DNA of 64,000 nucleotides from Gammaproteobacteria bacterium (GCA_021773335.1 JAJFKG010000001.1:33363-97362); one strand, 5' to 3'; counted from the first letter of the stretch, positions 46,401 through 57,449 are shown. Notes: a model not told the origin generated them from the letters alone. Numbers and translations are program-made.

Positions 46401-47558
46401 ATGTTTGAGTTGATGGATAACAATCCGCAATCCGCAGTTATCAAAGTGATAGGTGTTGGTGGTGGTGGCAGCAATGCAGTAGAGCATATGTTGTTAGAAA
46501 ATATTGAGAAGGTCGACTTTGTTGTTGCGAACACAGATGCTCAAGCCTTGAAGCGTTCTAACGCAGCCACTGTTGTGCAACTTGGTGAGTTAATTACAAA
46601 AGGTCTAGGCGCAGGTGCAGATCCTGAAGTTGGGCGTCAAGCAGCAGAAGAAGATCGCGAACGTTTACGTGAGATCTTAGATGGTTCGGATATGGTTTTT
46701 ATTACTGCAGGTATGGGCGGCGGTACCGGTACCGGTGGTGCACCTGTCGTAGCTGAGCTGGCTAAAGAAATGGGTGTTTTAACGGTTGCAGTGGTCACAA
46801 AACCCTTTGAATTTGAGGGTAAAGTGCGTATGCAGGTGGCTGAACAAGGTATTGCAGAATTAAATAAACATGTCGACTCATTGATTACGATTCCTAATAA
46901 TAAATTGTTGAGTGTGCTTGGTAAGAACATCACATTACTTAACGCATTCAAGGCTGCTAACAATGTTCTACTTGGTGCAGTGCAAGGTATTGCAGATTTG
47001 ATTACACGCCCTGGTTTAATCAACGTTGACTTTGCTGATGTTCGCACTGTCATGTCAGAAATGGGTATGGCGATGATGGGTACTGGGGTCGGTAGTGGTG
47101 AGAATCGTGCGCGTGCAGCAGCAGAAGCAGCGATTGCAAGTCCACTACTTGAAGATATCGATTTGTCAGGTGCGCGCGGTATTTTAGTGAATATCACCGC
47201 AGGCTTAGATATGTCGATTGGTGAATTTGAAGAAGTTGGTGATGCTGTTAAATCATTTACGTCAGAAGGTGCAACTGTTGTTGTGGGTACGGTTATTGAT
47301 CCTGATATGTCAGATGAAATGCGTGTAACGGTAGTTGTGACTGGTCTAGGACGTGGCGCAGAAAAACATAAACCGACGCGTTTAATGGAAAGTACGCGCG
47401 CGACGGATGGTACTCTGGATTATAAACAGCTAGAGCGCCCTACGGTGATCCGTAAACAGGCAGCAACAATGAGTAAGGCTCCCTCAGAGGTTGCGCAGGA
47501 AGATATGGAGTATTTAGATATTCCCGCTTTTTTGCGTCGACAAGAGGAAAATAACTGA
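46401..47558 (+). CDS. ftsZ: cell division GTPase FtsZ
   Basis: The 385-residue tubulin homologue has the signature [15 protein letters not shown]7 loop [11 protein letters not shown] and C-terminal conserved tail [12 protein letters not shown], which binds FtsA and ZipA. AAGGAGATGG precedes the ATG. It forms the Z ring. Confidence 0.98.
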   Translation: MFELMDNNPQSAVIKVIGVGGGGSNAVEHMLLENIEKVDFVVANTDAQALKRSNAATVVQLGELITKGLGAGADPEVGRQAAEEDRERLREILDGSDMVFITAGMGGGTGTGGAPVVAELAKEMGVLTVAVVTKPFEFEGKVRMQVAEQGIAELNKHVDSLITIPNNKLLSVLGKNITLLNAFKAANNVLLGAVQGIADLITRPGLINVDFADVRTVMSEMGMAMMGTGVGSGENRARAAAEAAIASPLLEDIDLSGARGILVNITAGLDMSIGEFEEVGDAVKSFTSEGATVVVGTVIDPDMSDEMRVTVVVTGLGRGAEKHKPTRLMESTRATDGTLDYKQLERPTVIRKQAATMSKAPSEVAQEDMEYLDIPAFLRRQEENN

Positions 47559-47687
47559 GCATATTTGTCAGGGACGATTGCTCATAAGTTAGCTAACAAA
47601 GTTCTATGATTTATTCATAAAGTATTCGTTCTCTGTTGATATTAATGGAATTTTTTTTGGAAAAATTATTTCATTATGTACTGGTTG

Positions 47688-47696
47688 TGTTAGAAT
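47688..47696 (+). promoter_or_regulatory. extended -10 promoter of lpxC
   Basis: TGTTAGAAT (TG, one base, TAGAAT) lies in the 267-bp ftsZ-lpxC gap, with A/T-rich sequence and no clear -35 upstream. It leaves a leader of about 120 nt containing AAAGGAGG near 47735. Confidence 0.4.
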
Positions 47697-47825
47697 GCGG
47701 GCCAGTAGGAGAGGAATGACTGATAATTATTCAAAGGAGGTTGACAATTCAGCGCTGTAGAATTGTTAGCAATCTCTGGAAATATTGTCCTCAAATCATG
47801 GTTATACATGCGGACAGAAGGCATA

Positions 47826-48782
47826 ATGCTCAAACAAAGAACGCTAAAAAATGTCATCCGGGCAACCGGCGTTGGCTTACACTCAGGAGATAAGGTCTAT
47901 CTAACATTACGTCCAGCACCCGCTAACACAGGTATTGTGTTCTGCCGGACCGATTTAGACCCAGTCGTTGAAATTCCCGCCCAGGCACAATATGTAGGTG
48001 ATACCGTTTTGGCTACCACCCTCGTCAAAGATGGGGTGCGGGTGTCCATGGTTGAACATTTATTGTCCGCCATGGCCGGTATAGGCATCGATAACGCTTA
48101 TGTCGATTTAACTGCGCCAGAAGTCCCAATTATGGACGGTAGCGCAGGACCTTTCATTTTCTTGATCCAATCAGCGGGTATTGAAGAGCAAAATGCCGCT
48201 AAGCGATTTATCCGTATTAAGAAGCCTATCATGGTTGAAGAAGGTGATCGTGATGGTGGTGATGATGGTGGTCATGAAAGCCAAGGTTATAAGATGGCGT
48301 CGTTCGAACCCTTCGATGGTTTCAAGGTTACTTTAGGTATTAACTTCAATCACCCCGTTTTTCATAATAGTCCGCAGGAAGCGACTTTAGATTTTTCAAG
48401 TACATCATATGTTAAAGAAGTCAGTCGTGCGCGTACTTTTGGTTTCTTAGCCGATTATGAATACCTTAAAGAACGCGATCTCGCCAAAGGCGGTAGTTTA
48501 GAAAATACTATAGTGCTTGATGAATACCGTGTCATGAATGATGGTTTGCGCTATGAAGATGAATTCGTCAAACATAAAATTCTTGATGCTGTTGGTGATC
48601 TATACCTCTTAGGCCCCATCATTGGTGCCTTCAAGGGCTATCGTTCGGGTCATACCTTAAATGACAAATTACGTCGCGCCTTACTTGACGATCAAAAGTC
48701 TTGGGAATATGTTACTTTCGAAGATAAGAAGAAGGCGCCAATTTCATTTGTACGTCCTGTGTTAGTCACGCAAAAAGCTTAA
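47826..48782 (+). CDS. lpxC: UDP-3-O-acyl-GlcNAc deacetylase LpxC with a Gly/Asp-rich insertion
   Basis: The protein has 318 residues from ATG 47826 ([20 protein letters not shown]), preceded by AGAAGG; the longer in-frame start at 47763 is not family-like. Zinc ligands lie in MVEHLLSAM (H78) and in the H(K)[10 protein letters not shown] region; the catalytic GHTL is present. It commits precursors to lipid A. Compared with E. coli there is an extra stretch, about [14 protein letters not shown] (residues 142-155), between the two domains. A strong terminator follows. Confidence 0.96.
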   Translation: MLKQRTLKNVIRATGVGLHSGDKVYLTLRPAPANTGIVFCRTDLDPVVEIPAQAQYVGDTVLATTLVKDGVRVSMVEHLLSAMAGIGIDNAYVDLTAPEVPIMDGSAGPFIFLIQSAGIEEQNAAKRFIRIKKPIMVEEGDRDGGDDGGHESQGYKMASFEPFDGFKVTLGINFNHPVFHNSPQEATLDFSSTSYVKEVSRARTFGFLADYEYLKERDLAKGGSLENTIVLDEYRVMNDGLRYEDEFVKHKILDAVGDLYLLGPIIGAFKGYRSGHTLNDKLRRALLDDQKSWEYVTFEDKKKAPISFVRPVLVTQKA

Positions 48783-48804
48783 TTGCATACATCAATATTA
48801 CTAA

Positions 48805-48837
48805 TAAAAAAGCGACTTTATAAAGTCGCTTTTTTTA
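48805..48837. terminator. bidirectional terminator between lpxC and bcp
   Basis: AGCGACTTTATAAAGTCGCT (48811-48830), a perfect palindrome, has an A run on the left and a T run on the right. It serves both convergent genes. Confidence 0.9.
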
Positions 48838-48870
48838 CGCACACGTAAAATTTTGAGGTTCTATGGGTGG

Positions 48871-49353
48871 TTATGCTGTTTCTGCGGCTAGAGATTTCGT
48901 GGCATCTAATACTGTTTGTGCGTGTCCTTTTACGCGAACTTTACGCCACTCTTGATGTAACCTGCCTTTTTTATCAATAAGAAACGTGCTACGTTCAATT
49001 CCCATATATTTGCGTCCATAAAGATTTTTTTCTTTGATAACGTCAAAGAGTTTGCAGATAACTTTATCTTCATCACTAATCAGCTCGAAGGGTAAATCGA
49101 GCTTAGTTTTAAATTTTTCATGAGAGGCTAGCGAATCTTTAGAAACTCCAAAAATAACGGCATTTAACTTACTAAATTGTGCATGCAAATCACGAAAGTT
49201 TTTGGCTTCAGTGGTGCAACCTGGTGTGTTATCTTTAGGATAAAAATAAATAATCACGTACTTGCCTTCAAGCGTTTTGTTTGATACTTGAGTATCACTC
49301 GTTGCGGGTGCTGTAAAATCCGCGATGGGATGATCAATTTCTATTTTTGTCAT
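48871..49353 (-). CDS. bcp: thioredoxin-dependent peroxiredoxin, BCP type
   Basis: The 160-residue protein has YFYPKDNTPGCTTEAKNF with the peroxidatic Cys. The nearby second Cys found in E. coli Bcp five residues later is Lys here, so it is a one-Cys or distant-resolving form. It reduces peroxides. It lies 9 bp downstream of the dciA-like gene and may be co-transcribed. Confidence 0.93.
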   Translation of the reverse strand: MTKIEIDHPIADFTAPATSDTQVSNKTLEGKYVIIYFYPKDNTPGCTTEAKNFRDLHAQFSKLNAVIFGVSKDSLASHEKFKTKLDLPFELISDEDKVICKLFDVIKEKNLYGRKYMGIERSTFLIDKKGRLHQEWRKVRVKGHAQTVLDATKSLAAETA

Positions 49354-49362
49354 ATCTGTTCC

Positions 49363-49842
49363 TTAGCTTGATTGTGATTGTTTGGATTTTAATTTTAGTG
49401 TATTGCCAAGTTTATTGAGTACTTTGGCTAGCGGATCATCGGCTGCATAAGTTTGTGCAGTTTCGAAGAGAATATCGGCGTCGCCCGCATTCACTTTGGG
49501 TTTTTCTAAAGTAAGTTTAGGTGGTGCAATTTCAGTTGGAGTGACTTTGATTTTAATATTTGCGAGTGCGGCGAACGTTGTATGTTGACGTAATTTTTGT
49601 AACAAGTCGAAACTCTGGTAACGCAGAACGGTTGCACAGGCTGCACTACTGACACCAATTACCAAGCAATTGTCACGTAGATTGGCGATATGGCAGTGTT
49701 GTGCGAGAGGTTGCCCTATCTCAGTACGCAACAGGCTATTGAGATCGGCTAGCTGCTTAGAGCGCACAATGAGATTTTGCAAACGTTGGCTACCTGTTTG
49801 CAAAATGTTATTTAACGGGGTTGTTGGGCTTTTAGTTTCCAT
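49363..49842 (-). CDS. dciA: DciA-like protein (DUF721), helicase operator
   Basis: The protein has 159 residues from ATG 49842 (METKSPTTPLNNIL); a longer start at 49935 would overlap the divergent mrp gene. The DUF721 core (about 10-90) contains LNSLLRTEIGQPLAQHC and SAACATVLRYQSFDLLQKL. DciA loads or stimulates the DnaB helicase in most bacteria lacking DnaC. The C-terminal 60 residues are poorly conserved. Confidence 0.82.
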   Translation of the reverse strand: METKSPTTPLNNILQTGSQRLQNLIVRSKQLADLNSLLRTEIGQPLAQHCHIANLRDNCLVIGVSSAACATVLRYQSFDLLQKLRQHTTFAALANIKIKVTPTEIAPPKLTLEKPKVNAGDADILFETAQTYAADDPLAKVLNKLGNTLKLKSKQSQSS

Positions 49843-49933
49843 TTTTTTCTCTGATGCATGAGCTAAATATGATACCATAGGCGCCGCTAATAGGGGGGGC
49901 AAATCAGCCCTTGGTAAACAATAGGAGAGGTGC

Positions 49934-51022
49934 ATGGCACCAGTCAGCGAACAGAAAATCCTTACACAATTAGCTACCTATGTTGATAAATATACTGCTA
50001 AGCCACTAGACACAAAGCAAGCGATAAAAAAAATAACAATCAATGGGTCTACTGTGCAGATCGATATCGTTCTGGCTTATCCTTGCGCTGGTATTCAGCA
50101 AACACTGAGTCGTGAATGGGAAGCGCTCGTTCTCGCTATCGATGGTATCGAGCAGGCGAATATTAATCTTTCTTGGAATATCGTGGCGCGGAGTGTACAA
50201 ACCAGTATCAAGGGAATGGCTAACGTTAAAAACATTATCGCCATTGCCTCGGGTAAAGGTGGTGTTGGCAAGTCAACCACTGCAGTGAATTTGGCGTTGG
50301 CATTGGCAGCTGAAGGTGCGCAGGTGGGATTATTGGATGCGGATATCCATGGGCCTAGTCAAGCTTTGATGTTGGGTACGCAAGGCCAGCATCCGCAAGC
50401 CAACCCGGAAAAAAAAATCTATCCGATCATCGCACACGGCATTCAGTCTATGTCGATAGCTTACCTTATTGATAAAGATGCACCATTAGTGTGGCGAGGG
50501 CCTATGGTAAGCAGTGCGTTACAGCAATTATTACGCGATACTCAATGGCAAGACTTGGATTATTTAATTATTGATTTGCCGCCGGGGACAGGGGACATCC
50601 AATTAACAATGGCGCAGAAGATCCCTGTTGCAGGGGCAATCGTCGTGACAACACCACAAGATATCGCTTTGTTAGATGCGCAAAAGGCGATAGCCATGTT
50701 TAATAAGGTGAATATTCCAGTGCTTGGTGTGATTGAAAATATGAGTACGTATCAATGTACCGCTTGCGGGCATCAACAAGCGGTGTTTGGTAGTGGTGGT
50801 GGGCAAGCGATTGCGGCACGCAATAGCGTTGATTTGCTGGGGCAACTGCCATTAGATATGCGTATCCGTGAACAAACTGATAGCGGTGCACCGACAGTTG
50901 CGGTTGAACCAGGCAATGAAATTAGTCTTACCTATCGAGAAATTGCGCGGCGTAGTGCCGCTAAGCTAGCACTACGTGCTAAAGATTATTCAGCAAAATT
51001 CCCCAATATCGTGGTCGAATAA
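49934..51022 (+). CDS. apbC: iron-sulfur cluster carrier Mrp/ApbC
   Basis: The 362-residue protein has an N-terminal MIP18-like domain (about 5-85) and a P-loop ATPase with [28 protein letters not shown] and [13 protein letters not shown]. The cluster-binding CxxC is YQCTACGH. It delivers Fe-S clusters to apoproteins. It is 13 bp ahead of dcd. Confidence 0.95.
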   Translation: MAPVSEQKILTQLATYVDKYTAKPLDTKQAIKKITINGSTVQIDIVLAYPCAGIQQTLSREWEALVLAIDGIEQANINLSWNIVARSVQTSIKGMANVKNIIAIASGKGGVGKSTTAVNLALALAAEGAQVGLLDADIHGPSQALMLGTQGQHPQANPEKKIYPIIAHGIQSMSIAYLIDKDAPLVWRGPMVSSALQQLLRDTQWQDLDYLIIDLPPGTGDIQLTMAQKIPVAGAIVVTTPQDIALLDAQKAIAMFNKVNIPVLGVIENMSTYQCTACGHQQAVFGSGGGQAIAARNSVDLLGQLPLDMRIREQTDSGAPTVAVEPGNEISLTYREIARRSAAKLALRAKDYSAKFPNIVVE

Positions 51023-51035
51023 GGAGAGCGAAACA

Positions 51036-51602
51036 ATGGCAATTAAGTCTGATAACTGGATTAACCGCATGGCTGAAGAACAAGCGATGATCGAGCCATT
51101 TGCACCGCAACAGGTGCGTCATACTGACGAAGGACGGATTATTTCCTATGGTACATCCAGCTATGGCTATGATGTACGTTGTGCGAATGAATTTAAGATT
51201 TTTACCAACATTAACTCAGCGATTGTTGACCCTAAAGAATTTGATGAAAATAGTTTTGTGGATGTAATCGCTGATGTTTGTATTATTCCGCCGAATTCAT
51301 TTGCGTTGGCACGCACGGTGGAGTATTTTCGTATTCCACGTAATGTGTTAACCGTGTGCTTGGGCAAATCTACTTATGCCCGCTGCGGTATTATCGTGAA
51401 TGTCACGCCACTAGAACCTGAGTGGGAAGGGCATGTTACGCTAGAGTTTTCTAATACAACAACGCTGCCAGCCAAGATCTATGCGCATGAGGGTGTGGCC
51501 CAGATGTTATTTTTCGAATCAGATGAAGAATGCGCTGTGTCTTATCGTGATCGTGGCGGTAAGTACCAAGGTCAGCGCGGCGTGACATTGCCAAAAGCGT
51601 AA
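51036..51602 (+). CDS. dcd: dCTP deaminase
   Basis: The protein has 188 residues from ATG 51036 after AAGGAGAG, within the normal range. STARC-like [33 protein letters not shown] and a C-terminal [12 protein letters not shown] are present. It makes dUTP for thymidylate synthesis. The order mrp-dcd is common in Legionella-like genomes. Confidence 0.96.
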   Translation: MAIKSDNWINRMAEEQAMIEPFAPQQVRHTDEGRIISYGTSSYGYDVRCANEFKIFTNINSAIVDPKEFDENSFVDVIADVCIIPPNSFALARTVEYFRIPRNVLTVCLGKSTYARCGIIVNVTPLEPEWEGHVTLEFSNTTTLPAKIYAHEGVAQMLFFESDEECAVSYRDRGGKYQGQRGVTLPKA

Positions 51603-51605
51603 AAA

Positions 51606-51632
51606 AATACCGGCTTTAGCCGGTATTTTTTT
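51606..51632. terminator. terminator between dcd and ihfB
   Basis: AATACCGGC-TTTA-GCCGGTATT is followed by a T run and preceded by an A run, so it can stop transcription from both sides. Confidence 0.88.
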
Positions 51633-51647
51633 GTGATGTGATAAAAC

Positions 51648-51965
51648 TTAAATTTGGTCGCGATTGGCTGCCTGTTGATCCAAAAAGCGTTGATTGACGC
51701 GATCACGAAATTCTTTGCCGGGCTTAAAGTGCGGAATGTATTTGGCAATCGTTACTACTTTATCACCTGTCTTAGGGTTGTGCGCATTACGCGGCGGACG
51801 ATAATGCAAACTAAAACTACCAAAACCACGGATCTCAATACGTTGGCCATGACTCAAAGCATGACTCATGTATTCAATAATGTGATTGACACTGAGTTCG
51901 ACATCTTTCTCAGTGAGGTGCGTTTTGTGCTTTGCAATTGCAGCAATAAGTTCTGACTTTATCAT
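51648..51965 (-). CDS. ihfB: integration host factor beta subunit
   Basis: The 105-residue HU/IHF protein opens [21 protein letters not shown] and has [27 protein letters not shown], the IHF-beta version of the DNA-intercalating arm, and a C-terminal [12 protein letters not shown]. It bends DNA at specific sites as a heterodimer with IhfA. The usual upstream rpsA is absent: 240 bp without a gene lies upstream. Confidence 0.93.
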   Translation of the reverse strand: MIKSELIAAIAKHKTHLTEKDVELSVNHIIEYMSHALSHGQRIEIRGFGSFSLHYRPPRNAHNPKTGDKVVTIAKYIPHFKPGKEFRDRVNQRFLDQQAANRDQI

Positions 51966-52205
51966 GATTATCTTGCAGCCCTAGCTGCCTCCTTGGCTTC
52001 TCAATTCCTATTGTCTGTAGCATGCGCCAACTTATTAAAAGTTAAGGCTTTCTTGCTACGCCCTTCAATAACTATAGCATAGACCAATACTTTTCATAGT
52101 GTTGGCCTCGAAAATAATTTCGAGCAATATCAATGGGTTAGAGGATACCGATAATTTTTAATGATGGCAAGTACTACGTATAGCGAGTAACAATGTGAAC
52201 GTGTA
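51966..52205. other. intergenic region between purN and ihfB
   Basis: No gene is visible in these 240 bp. It must hold the ihfB promoter on the minus strand and the 3' end of the purMN transcript. Confidence 0.4.
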
Positions 52206-52889
52206 TTACGGCTGGTCATTGGTTGGGCTTAGCGAGGCTGTGGAGTATATTTTGCCCGTTCTGGGGAGTAATTGCTCATCAAAAACCACGCCTTCGTCAC
52301 GTAGCTGTAGGCGTTGGCTCGCAAACCAACTGATGACTTGTGGATAGAGTCGATGCTCGAGTTGTTGAACTCGGGTTTGTAAGCTTTCTGCACTATCGTC
52401 GCCCATAACGGGACATTTGGCTTGAGCAATGATAGGGCCACCATCGAGCTCGGCAGTGACAAAGTGAACGCTGGTACCATGTTCGACATCGCCATTAGCG
52501 AGCGCTTTTTCGTAAGTATGCAAGCCGCGGTATTTAGGCAGGAGTGAAGGGTGGATATTGATCATGCGCCCAGCATAGTGGCTGACGAGTTTATCATCGA
52601 GTATGTGCATAAAGCCCGCTAGCACGATCAAATCAATAGAATATTGTTGTAATTTTTCTGTAAGAGCGGCGTCAAATGTGCCACGGTTAGTATAGTCGCT
52701 GCGTGCGACGACCTCACAGGGTAGGTTGGCTAGTGCCGCGCGCTGCAAACCATAGGCGTCATGACGGTTACTTAAGACTAAACTAATTTCATAGTTATTA
52801 TATTGTGCTTGCGCGTCAATAATCGCTTGTAGATTACTACCATTGCCGGAGATTAAAACAGCGATGTGTAATTTAGATTTAGCCATCAT
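52206..52889 (-). CDS. purN: phosphoribosylglycinamide formyltransferase
   Basis: The 227-residue protein has [43 protein letters not shown] with the catalytic Asn/His region, and [13 protein letters not shown] with the catalytic Asp. It transfers a formyl group in purine synthesis. It overlaps the end of purM by 4 bp. Confidence 0.95.
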   Translation of the reverse strand: MMAKSKLHIAVLISGNGSNLQAIIDAQAQYNNYEISLVLSNRHDAYGLQRAALANLPCEVVARSDYTNRGTFDAALTEKLQQYSIDLIVLAGFMHILDDKLVSHYAGRMINIHPSLLPKYRGLHTYEKALANGDVEHGTSVHFVTAELDGGPIIAQAKCPVMGDDSAESLQTRVQQLEHRLYPQVISWFASQRLQLRDEGVVFDEQLLPRTGKIYSTASLSPTNDQP

Positions 52890-53944
52890 AGTTCATTAAT
52901 AATGACTTGCGCTGCATCAGCTGAGTCACGTTGAGTAACCGATCCTATAATCCAAGCTTGTTCACCACTCTCTTGTAACACAGCTAATGCCTGTGTGGCA
53001 TGGGTCTCAGGTACACAGATTACCATACCGATACCGCAGTTAAATGTACGATACATTTCTTGTGATTTAATGTTGCCGTGTTGTTGCAACCAGTTAAAAA
53101 TAGCAGGGCGTTGCCATGCATTCGTATTAATGGTGGCGGCACATTGTTGCGGTAAAACCCGTGGAATATTCTCTAAAAAACCGCCTCCCGTGATATGCGC
53201 CATAGCATGGATTGGGCAGTGCTCAAGTAGATTCAGTATCGAACGCACGTAGATCCGTGTTGGTGCCATCAATTGCGTTGCAAGCGGTTTGCCAGCAATG
53301 TTGCTTTGCAGATCGATGTCGTGGTCGTCGATAATTTTCCGAATTAAAGAGTAGCCATTTGCATGTGGGCCAGAAGACGCTATTCCAATTAACGTGTCGC
53401 CAGCTGTTACCGCTTGGCCATCGATCAAATGCTGCTGATCGACCATGCCAACACAAAAACCTGCCAAGTCATAATCGTCACCGTGATACATCCCCGGTAA
53501 TTCGGCAGTTTCACCACCGATGAGTGCCATATTTGCTTGCTCACAGCCAGCGCCAATGCCTGCAATCACTTTTTCTGCAACACCGACGTCTAGTTTCCCA
53601 GTCGCATAGTAATCCAAAAAGAAAAGTGGTTTGGCGCCACACACAACGATGTCGTTAACACACATGGCAACGAGGTCGATGCCGATACCATCATGCTGAT
53701 CAAGTTGAAGCGCGAGTTTCAGTTTGGTACCGACGCCATCGGTGCTAGCCACGAGTGTGGGTCGTTGGCCATTGTGCTCAGGCAATGCATAAAGAGCAGC
53801 AAAGCCACCCAGGCCAGTTAAAACATTGGCATTGTGAGTGGCTTTGGCAATGGGCTTGATACGGTCGACCAATTTATTCCCAGCATCAATATCTACTCCA
53901 GCGGCACGGTAAGTTAATTCAGGATTGTCTTCAGTTCTGTTCAA
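52886..53944 (-). CDS. purM: phosphoribosylformylglycinamidine cyclo-ligase
   Basis: The 352-residue AIR synthase has [46 protein letters not shown] and [17 protein letters not shown]. It closes the imidazole ring. It is co-transcribed with purN and divergent from the DUF2066 gene, a common gammaproteobacterial arrangement. Confidence 0.97.
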   Translation of the reverse strand: MNRTEDNPELTYRAAGVDIDAGNKLVDRIKPIAKATHNANVLTGLGGFAALYALPEHNGQRPTLVASTDGVGTKLKLALQLDQHDGIGIDLVAMCVNDIVVCGAKPLFFLDYYATGKLDVGVAEKVIAGIGAGCEQANMALIGGETAELPGMYHGDDYDLAGFCVGMVDQQHLIDGQAVTAGDTLIGIASSGPHANGYSLIRKIIDDHDIDLQSNIAGKPLATQLMAPTRIYVRSILNLLEHCPIHAMAHITGGGFLENIPRVLPQQCAATINTNAWQRPAIFNWLQQHGNIKSQEMYRTFNCGIGMVICVPETHATQALAVLQESGEQAWIIGSVTQRDSADAAQVIINEL

Positions 53945-54078
53945 TTTGTGTTCTCACTTTATCTGCAAAAGACGTTAAGAAGACACTATTCTAGCACTCG
54001 ATGGAAAAATAAAAAGAGCAAACTCACTGACAAGCAGTTACAATGCTCTATTTAATAGCGGCCAGGATTGTCTAATAA

Positions 54079-55212
54079 ATGCGCAGAAAATTCTACTTGA
54101 TTGTGCTTGTCCCACGACTAATAGGGTTGCTGTTTAGCTTGATGTTGTTTAGTTTGCTACCAACCTGGGCGAGTGCAGCAGTCGTCAATTCTCTTTACCA
54201 AGCCAGCATTCCTGTGCAAAATCAGAGTGTGAGTCAGCGCGAGCAAGCGGTTTCACAGGCACTGGGGCAAGTGTTAGTCAAAGTTAGTGGTAACGCTTCT
54301 ATCGTGAGTGTCCCGCAGATAAAAGCGGCGCTGAAGCGTGCTGACGGTTTCATGCAGCAGTATAGTTACCAGCAGATACCTGCAACGCAGGATAATACAT
54401 CGCAGGCCGATGACTTCCAAAATGTCACACCAGCACCGACGTTAGAATTACAAGTACACTTTGATACCAGGGCCGTCAATCGCTTATTGACGAATGCTGG
54501 GCAAGCTATATGGAGCGATAACCGTCCGACAATTCTTGTGTGGTTAGCTTTAGCGACACCGCATGGTTATTCATTGATTGGCAATGATGCAGATGACGGT
54601 ATTCCGCAACTCGTGCGTAAAGATGCAGCAGAACGGGGATTACCAATATTGTTCCCGCTACTAGACTTACAAGACCAACAAAAAATTACCTTCAATGATG
54701 TCTGGAATTTAAATGCTAACGTGGCTTATACTGCATCACAACGTTATGTCACCAACGCGGTTTTGCTAGGTAAAATCGACCAAGACGTCAATGCCACACA
54801 GCTGCAAGCACAATGGTTATTCATGCTAGGTGATCAAACTATGTCATGGCAGACGCAAGGTGATTCCTTAGCAAAAGTTATTGATCCGGTGATGACAAAT
54901 ATTGCAGATACACTAGCACAGCGTTACGCCGTATTAGCTACGCCGAGCACACAGCCACAACAACAGCTACTACTCACGGTAAATAATGTGACGAAGACTA
55001 GCGACTTTGCTAAAGTACTTAAGTATTTGCGCGGCTTGTCTTTAGTGTCTAAAGTGCAAGTATTGCAAGTTGGGCCTTCACAAGTCGAATTGGGTATCGA
55101 TTCGGAAGGTGGCGAACAAGCACTGGTGCAAGCGATTGGTTTAGATCATGTGTTACAGGCAATAAGCAATGATCCGAGTAGTAATACATTACAGTATCGG
55201 TTAGTTTTATGA
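54079..55212 (+). CDS. DUF2066-family periplasmic protein
   Basis: The 377-residue protein has an N-terminal signal peptide (hydrophobic LLFSLMLFSLL, likely cut after ASA near residue 33). The family core contains QREQAVSQALGQVLVKVSGNAS and later NRPTILVWLAL. Function is unknown. Position between purM and the CDP-alcohol transferase/hda pair is conserved in gammaproteobacteria. Its stop overlaps the next gene's ATG by 4 bp. Confidence 0.88.
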   Translation: MRRKFYLIVLVPRLIGLLFSLMLFSLLPTWASAAVVNSLYQASIPVQNQSVSQREQAVSQALGQVLVKVSGNASIVSVPQIKAALKRADGFMQQYSYQQIPATQDNTSQADDFQNVTPAPTLELQVHFDTRAVNRLLTNAGQAIWSDNRPTILVWLALATPHGYSLIGNDADDGIPQLVRKDAAERGLPILFPLLDLQDQQKITFNDVWNLNANVAYTASQRYVTNAVLLGKIDQDVNATQLQAQWLFMLGDQTMSWQTQGDSLAKVIDPVMTNIADTLAQRYAVLATPSTQPQQQLLLTVNNVTKTSDFAKVLKYLRGLSLVSKVQVLQVGPSQVELGIDSEGGEQALVQAIGLDHVLQAISNDPSSNTLQYRLVL

Positions 55213-55772
55213 GTCGACGAGATATTCCCAATATTATTACGGTTATTCGTTTATTATTGATTGCTCCGATTGTGCTCTTACTATTGCAGCAAAGTTATCA
55301 ATGGGCGCTCATACTATTTGTGATTGCGGGTATCTCTGATGGTTTAGATGGATTTTTAGCACGTCAGTATGGCTGGACCAGCCGTTTTGGCTCCATGGTG
55401 GACCCGTTGGCAGATAAGCTACTCATGATCAGTTGCTTTTCAACCTTAGCTTGGTTGGCCTTTGTGCCCAAGTGGCTGTGGTTAGTGGTTGTCTTGCGTG
55501 ATGTTGTGATCATGATAGGTGTCATCGTGTATAAGCGTGTTGCGGGGCGCCCTGAATATGAACCGAGTTTGATTAGCAAGCTCAATACCTTATTGCAGAT
55601 TATCTTGATTACCGCATTATTGTTTTATTTAGGCGTTTATCAAATTCCACTATTGTGGTTAATTGTGTTGATGTATTTAGTATTTCTTACCACGGTAGTC
55701 AGTTTTATTAACTACGTCTGGGTCTGGGGTTTGCGCTTACTGCGTGCTCGACAACAAACTAATCAGCCATAA
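55209..55772 (+). CDS. CDP-alcohol phosphatidyltransferase family protein (PgsA-like)
   Basis: The 187-residue membrane protein starts IPNIITVIRLLLIAP and carries the full CDP-alcohol transferase motif DG..DG..AR........G...D...D in SDGLDGFLARQYGW and FGSMVDPLADK. It probably makes phosphatidylglycerol phosphate; this paralogue beside hda may be the second pgsA copy of such genomes. Confidence 0.9.
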   Translation: MSRRDIPNIITVIRLLLIAPIVLLLLQQSYQWALILFVIAGISDGLDGFLARQYGWTSRFGSMVDPLADKLLMISCFSTLAWLAFVPKWLWLVVVLRDVVIMIGVIVYKRVAGRPEYEPSLISKLNTLLQIILITALLFYLGVYQIPLLWLIVLMYLVFLTTVVSFINYVWVWGLRLLRARQQTNQP

Positions 55773-55777
55773 CGTTT

Positions 55778-56470
55778 ATGCAGCAATTGCCTCTCAGTAT
55801 TCATATCCGCGATGATGCGACGTTTGCAAGCTTCTATGTGAGCGCGAAGAATGTCACTTTGCTCGCGAGCTTACAAGCTAGTATTCGTGGCGAAGGTGAA
55901 CAAATTACCTATCTGTGGGGGAGCGAAGGAGCAGGGTGTACGCACTTATTACATGCTGCCTGTCACTTCGCGAGCGAGCAAGAACGGCGAGTGGCCTATT
56001 TGCCATTGCGTCAGCACGCGGAATTAGCGCCGCAGCTGTTAGAAGGCTTACACGAATTAGATCTCCTATGCCTGGATGATGTCGATGCAATTGCGGGCAA
56101 TGGTGTCTGGGAAGAAGCCTTATTCAATTGTTATAATCGTGTGCGTGAGCATACTTGCCGATTGCTCGTGAGTGGTAATAATGCCGCAACACAATTACTG
56201 TTAGATCTACCTGACCTGCGTTCACGCCTGGCATGGGGGGTGAGTTTCCAAGTGCATGCTTTATCAGACGAAGATAAAATCGCAGCACTGCAAATGCGAG
56301 CAAAATTACGTGGATTAGAATTATCTGTGGAGTTGGCGCAATTTCTTTTGTCACGTTGCCCGCGCGATAGCCATGCACTCTTCGCGATTCTCGAAAAACT
56401 CGATCACGCATCGCTATCAGCACAGCGTAAGTTGACTATCCCTTTTGTCAAGCAAGTCTTGGAAATTTGA
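55778..56470 (+). CDS. hda: DnaA inactivator Hda
   Basis: The 230-residue DnaA-like AAA+ protein begins with a clamp-binding motif QQLPLSI (residues 2-8). The nucleotide loop is GSEGAGCTHLLHA, lacking the usual Lys as in other Hda proteins; Walker B is LLCLDDVDAI, and TIPFVKQVL ends the protein. With the beta clamp it stimulates DnaA-ATP hydrolysis after initiation. Confidence 0.94.
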   Translation: MQQLPLSIHIRDDATFASFYVSAKNVTLLASLQASIRGEGEQITYLWGSEGAGCTHLLHAACHFASEQERRVAYLPLRQHAELAPQLLEGLHELDLLCLDDVDAIAGNGVWEEALFNCYNRVREHTCRLLVSGNNAATQLLLDLPDLRSRLAWGVSFQVHALSDEDKIAALQMRAKLRGLELSVELAQFLLSRCPRDSHALFAILEKLDHASLSAQRKLTIPFVKQVLEI

Positions 56471-56498
56471 GTTTTCAGAATGGGTTATAATTAGTTAT

Positions 56499-57449
56499 TT
56501 ATACAACGAGAGCTTTAGACTCGCGTTGGATGATTTCCAGGGGCAACTCGGCATATTTAGCAATAAGCCGATGATCTACATTGTCTGCTAGCATACTGCG
56601 AACCATCGCCAATTTTGCTTCTTCAAGGCCTTGCTGCATGCCTTGCTGCATGCCTTGTTCCACGCCTTTATCGAACAGGGTAGTTGTTATCGCCATCACG
56701 TGTTCTCCTACTGGGGCTATCAGGGCGGGAGCCACTGACAAAAGTTGTTCGCTTTGTTCATGCGTTGCCCGACTTAGATAATAGTAAAGCATATTGTCGA
56801 TATAACGCGCTTCCGTACTTTCATTGACATTATAGTAGGTGCCAAGCACTTCATTCAATAGTTGCACAAGTTGTTTAGCTTTGTTTTCCCATACTGCTTT
56901 CATCACTAACTCCATTAGGGCTGCACGCCCATGGTGCAATAATTCATCATGCGGTATTTGGCTCAGATCGAGCAGTTTGACGGGTTGCAACAAACAGGTT
57001 TTGGCTAATGCCTGTTGCCCATCATCAAATAAGTCAAAAATATCCGTTGAATACGGGTAACGTAGCTTACCTGTATAAAAAATTAACGGCACTACAATAG
57101 GGAGCTTTTCCTTCTTTTTATACCGTTGCATGATGTGTAATTGGTATTCCAACATACGTAATGGCATGAATTTGTCAGCTCGACTTTGCTGCTCAACGAG
57201 AATGTATAGATATCCCGTATCGCCATTGATATTGGTTTTGAATAACACATCACAATGGCGTTGTTTCATTGTTGTGGTTGTAAAATCCGTTTTGAGACTC
57301 GCCAGCTGAGATAAATCAATTTTGGCTTTGATGGGGGTTGGTAAGTGGCTCTCGAGAAAGTCTCTTGCCGTTGCTATATTTTCCATAGAGATTTTGAAGA
57401 CAGTGTCATGATTGACTAAATCACGACTTGGTTTTGTGTCCGTTGCCAT
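56499..57449 (-). CDS. Rpn-family recombination-promoting nuclease/putative transposase
   Basis: The 316-residue protein belongs to the PD-(D/E)XK Rpn/Transposase_31 group: HDTVFKISMENIATARDFLE, then CDVLFKTNINGDTGYLYILVEQQS carrying D...ExQ. A short repeat GMQQGMQQG lies near residue 275. Family members cut DNA and promote recA-independent recombination; they are often mobile or multicopy. It opens the accessory segment after hda. Confidence 0.9.
   Translation of the reverse strand: MATDTKPSRDLVNHDTVFKISMENIATARDFLESHLPTPIKAKIDLSQLASLKTDFTTTTMKQRHCDVLFKTNINGDTGYLYILVEQQSRADKFMPLRMLEYQLHIMQRYKKKEKLPIVVPLIFYTGKLRYPYSTDIFDLFDDGQQALAKTCLLQPVKLLDLSQIPHDELLHHGRAALMELVMKAVWENKAKQLVQLLNEVLGTYYNVNESTEARYIDNMLYYYLSRATHEQSEQLLSVAPALIAPVGEHVMAITTTLFDKGVEQGMQQGMQQGLEEAKLAMVRSMLADNVDHRLIAKYAELPLEIIQRESKALVV

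Noticed and set aside
47763..47825. Longer N-terminus for LpxC
   Set aside because: MLKQRTLKN at 47826 matches the family start and has AGAAGG upstream.
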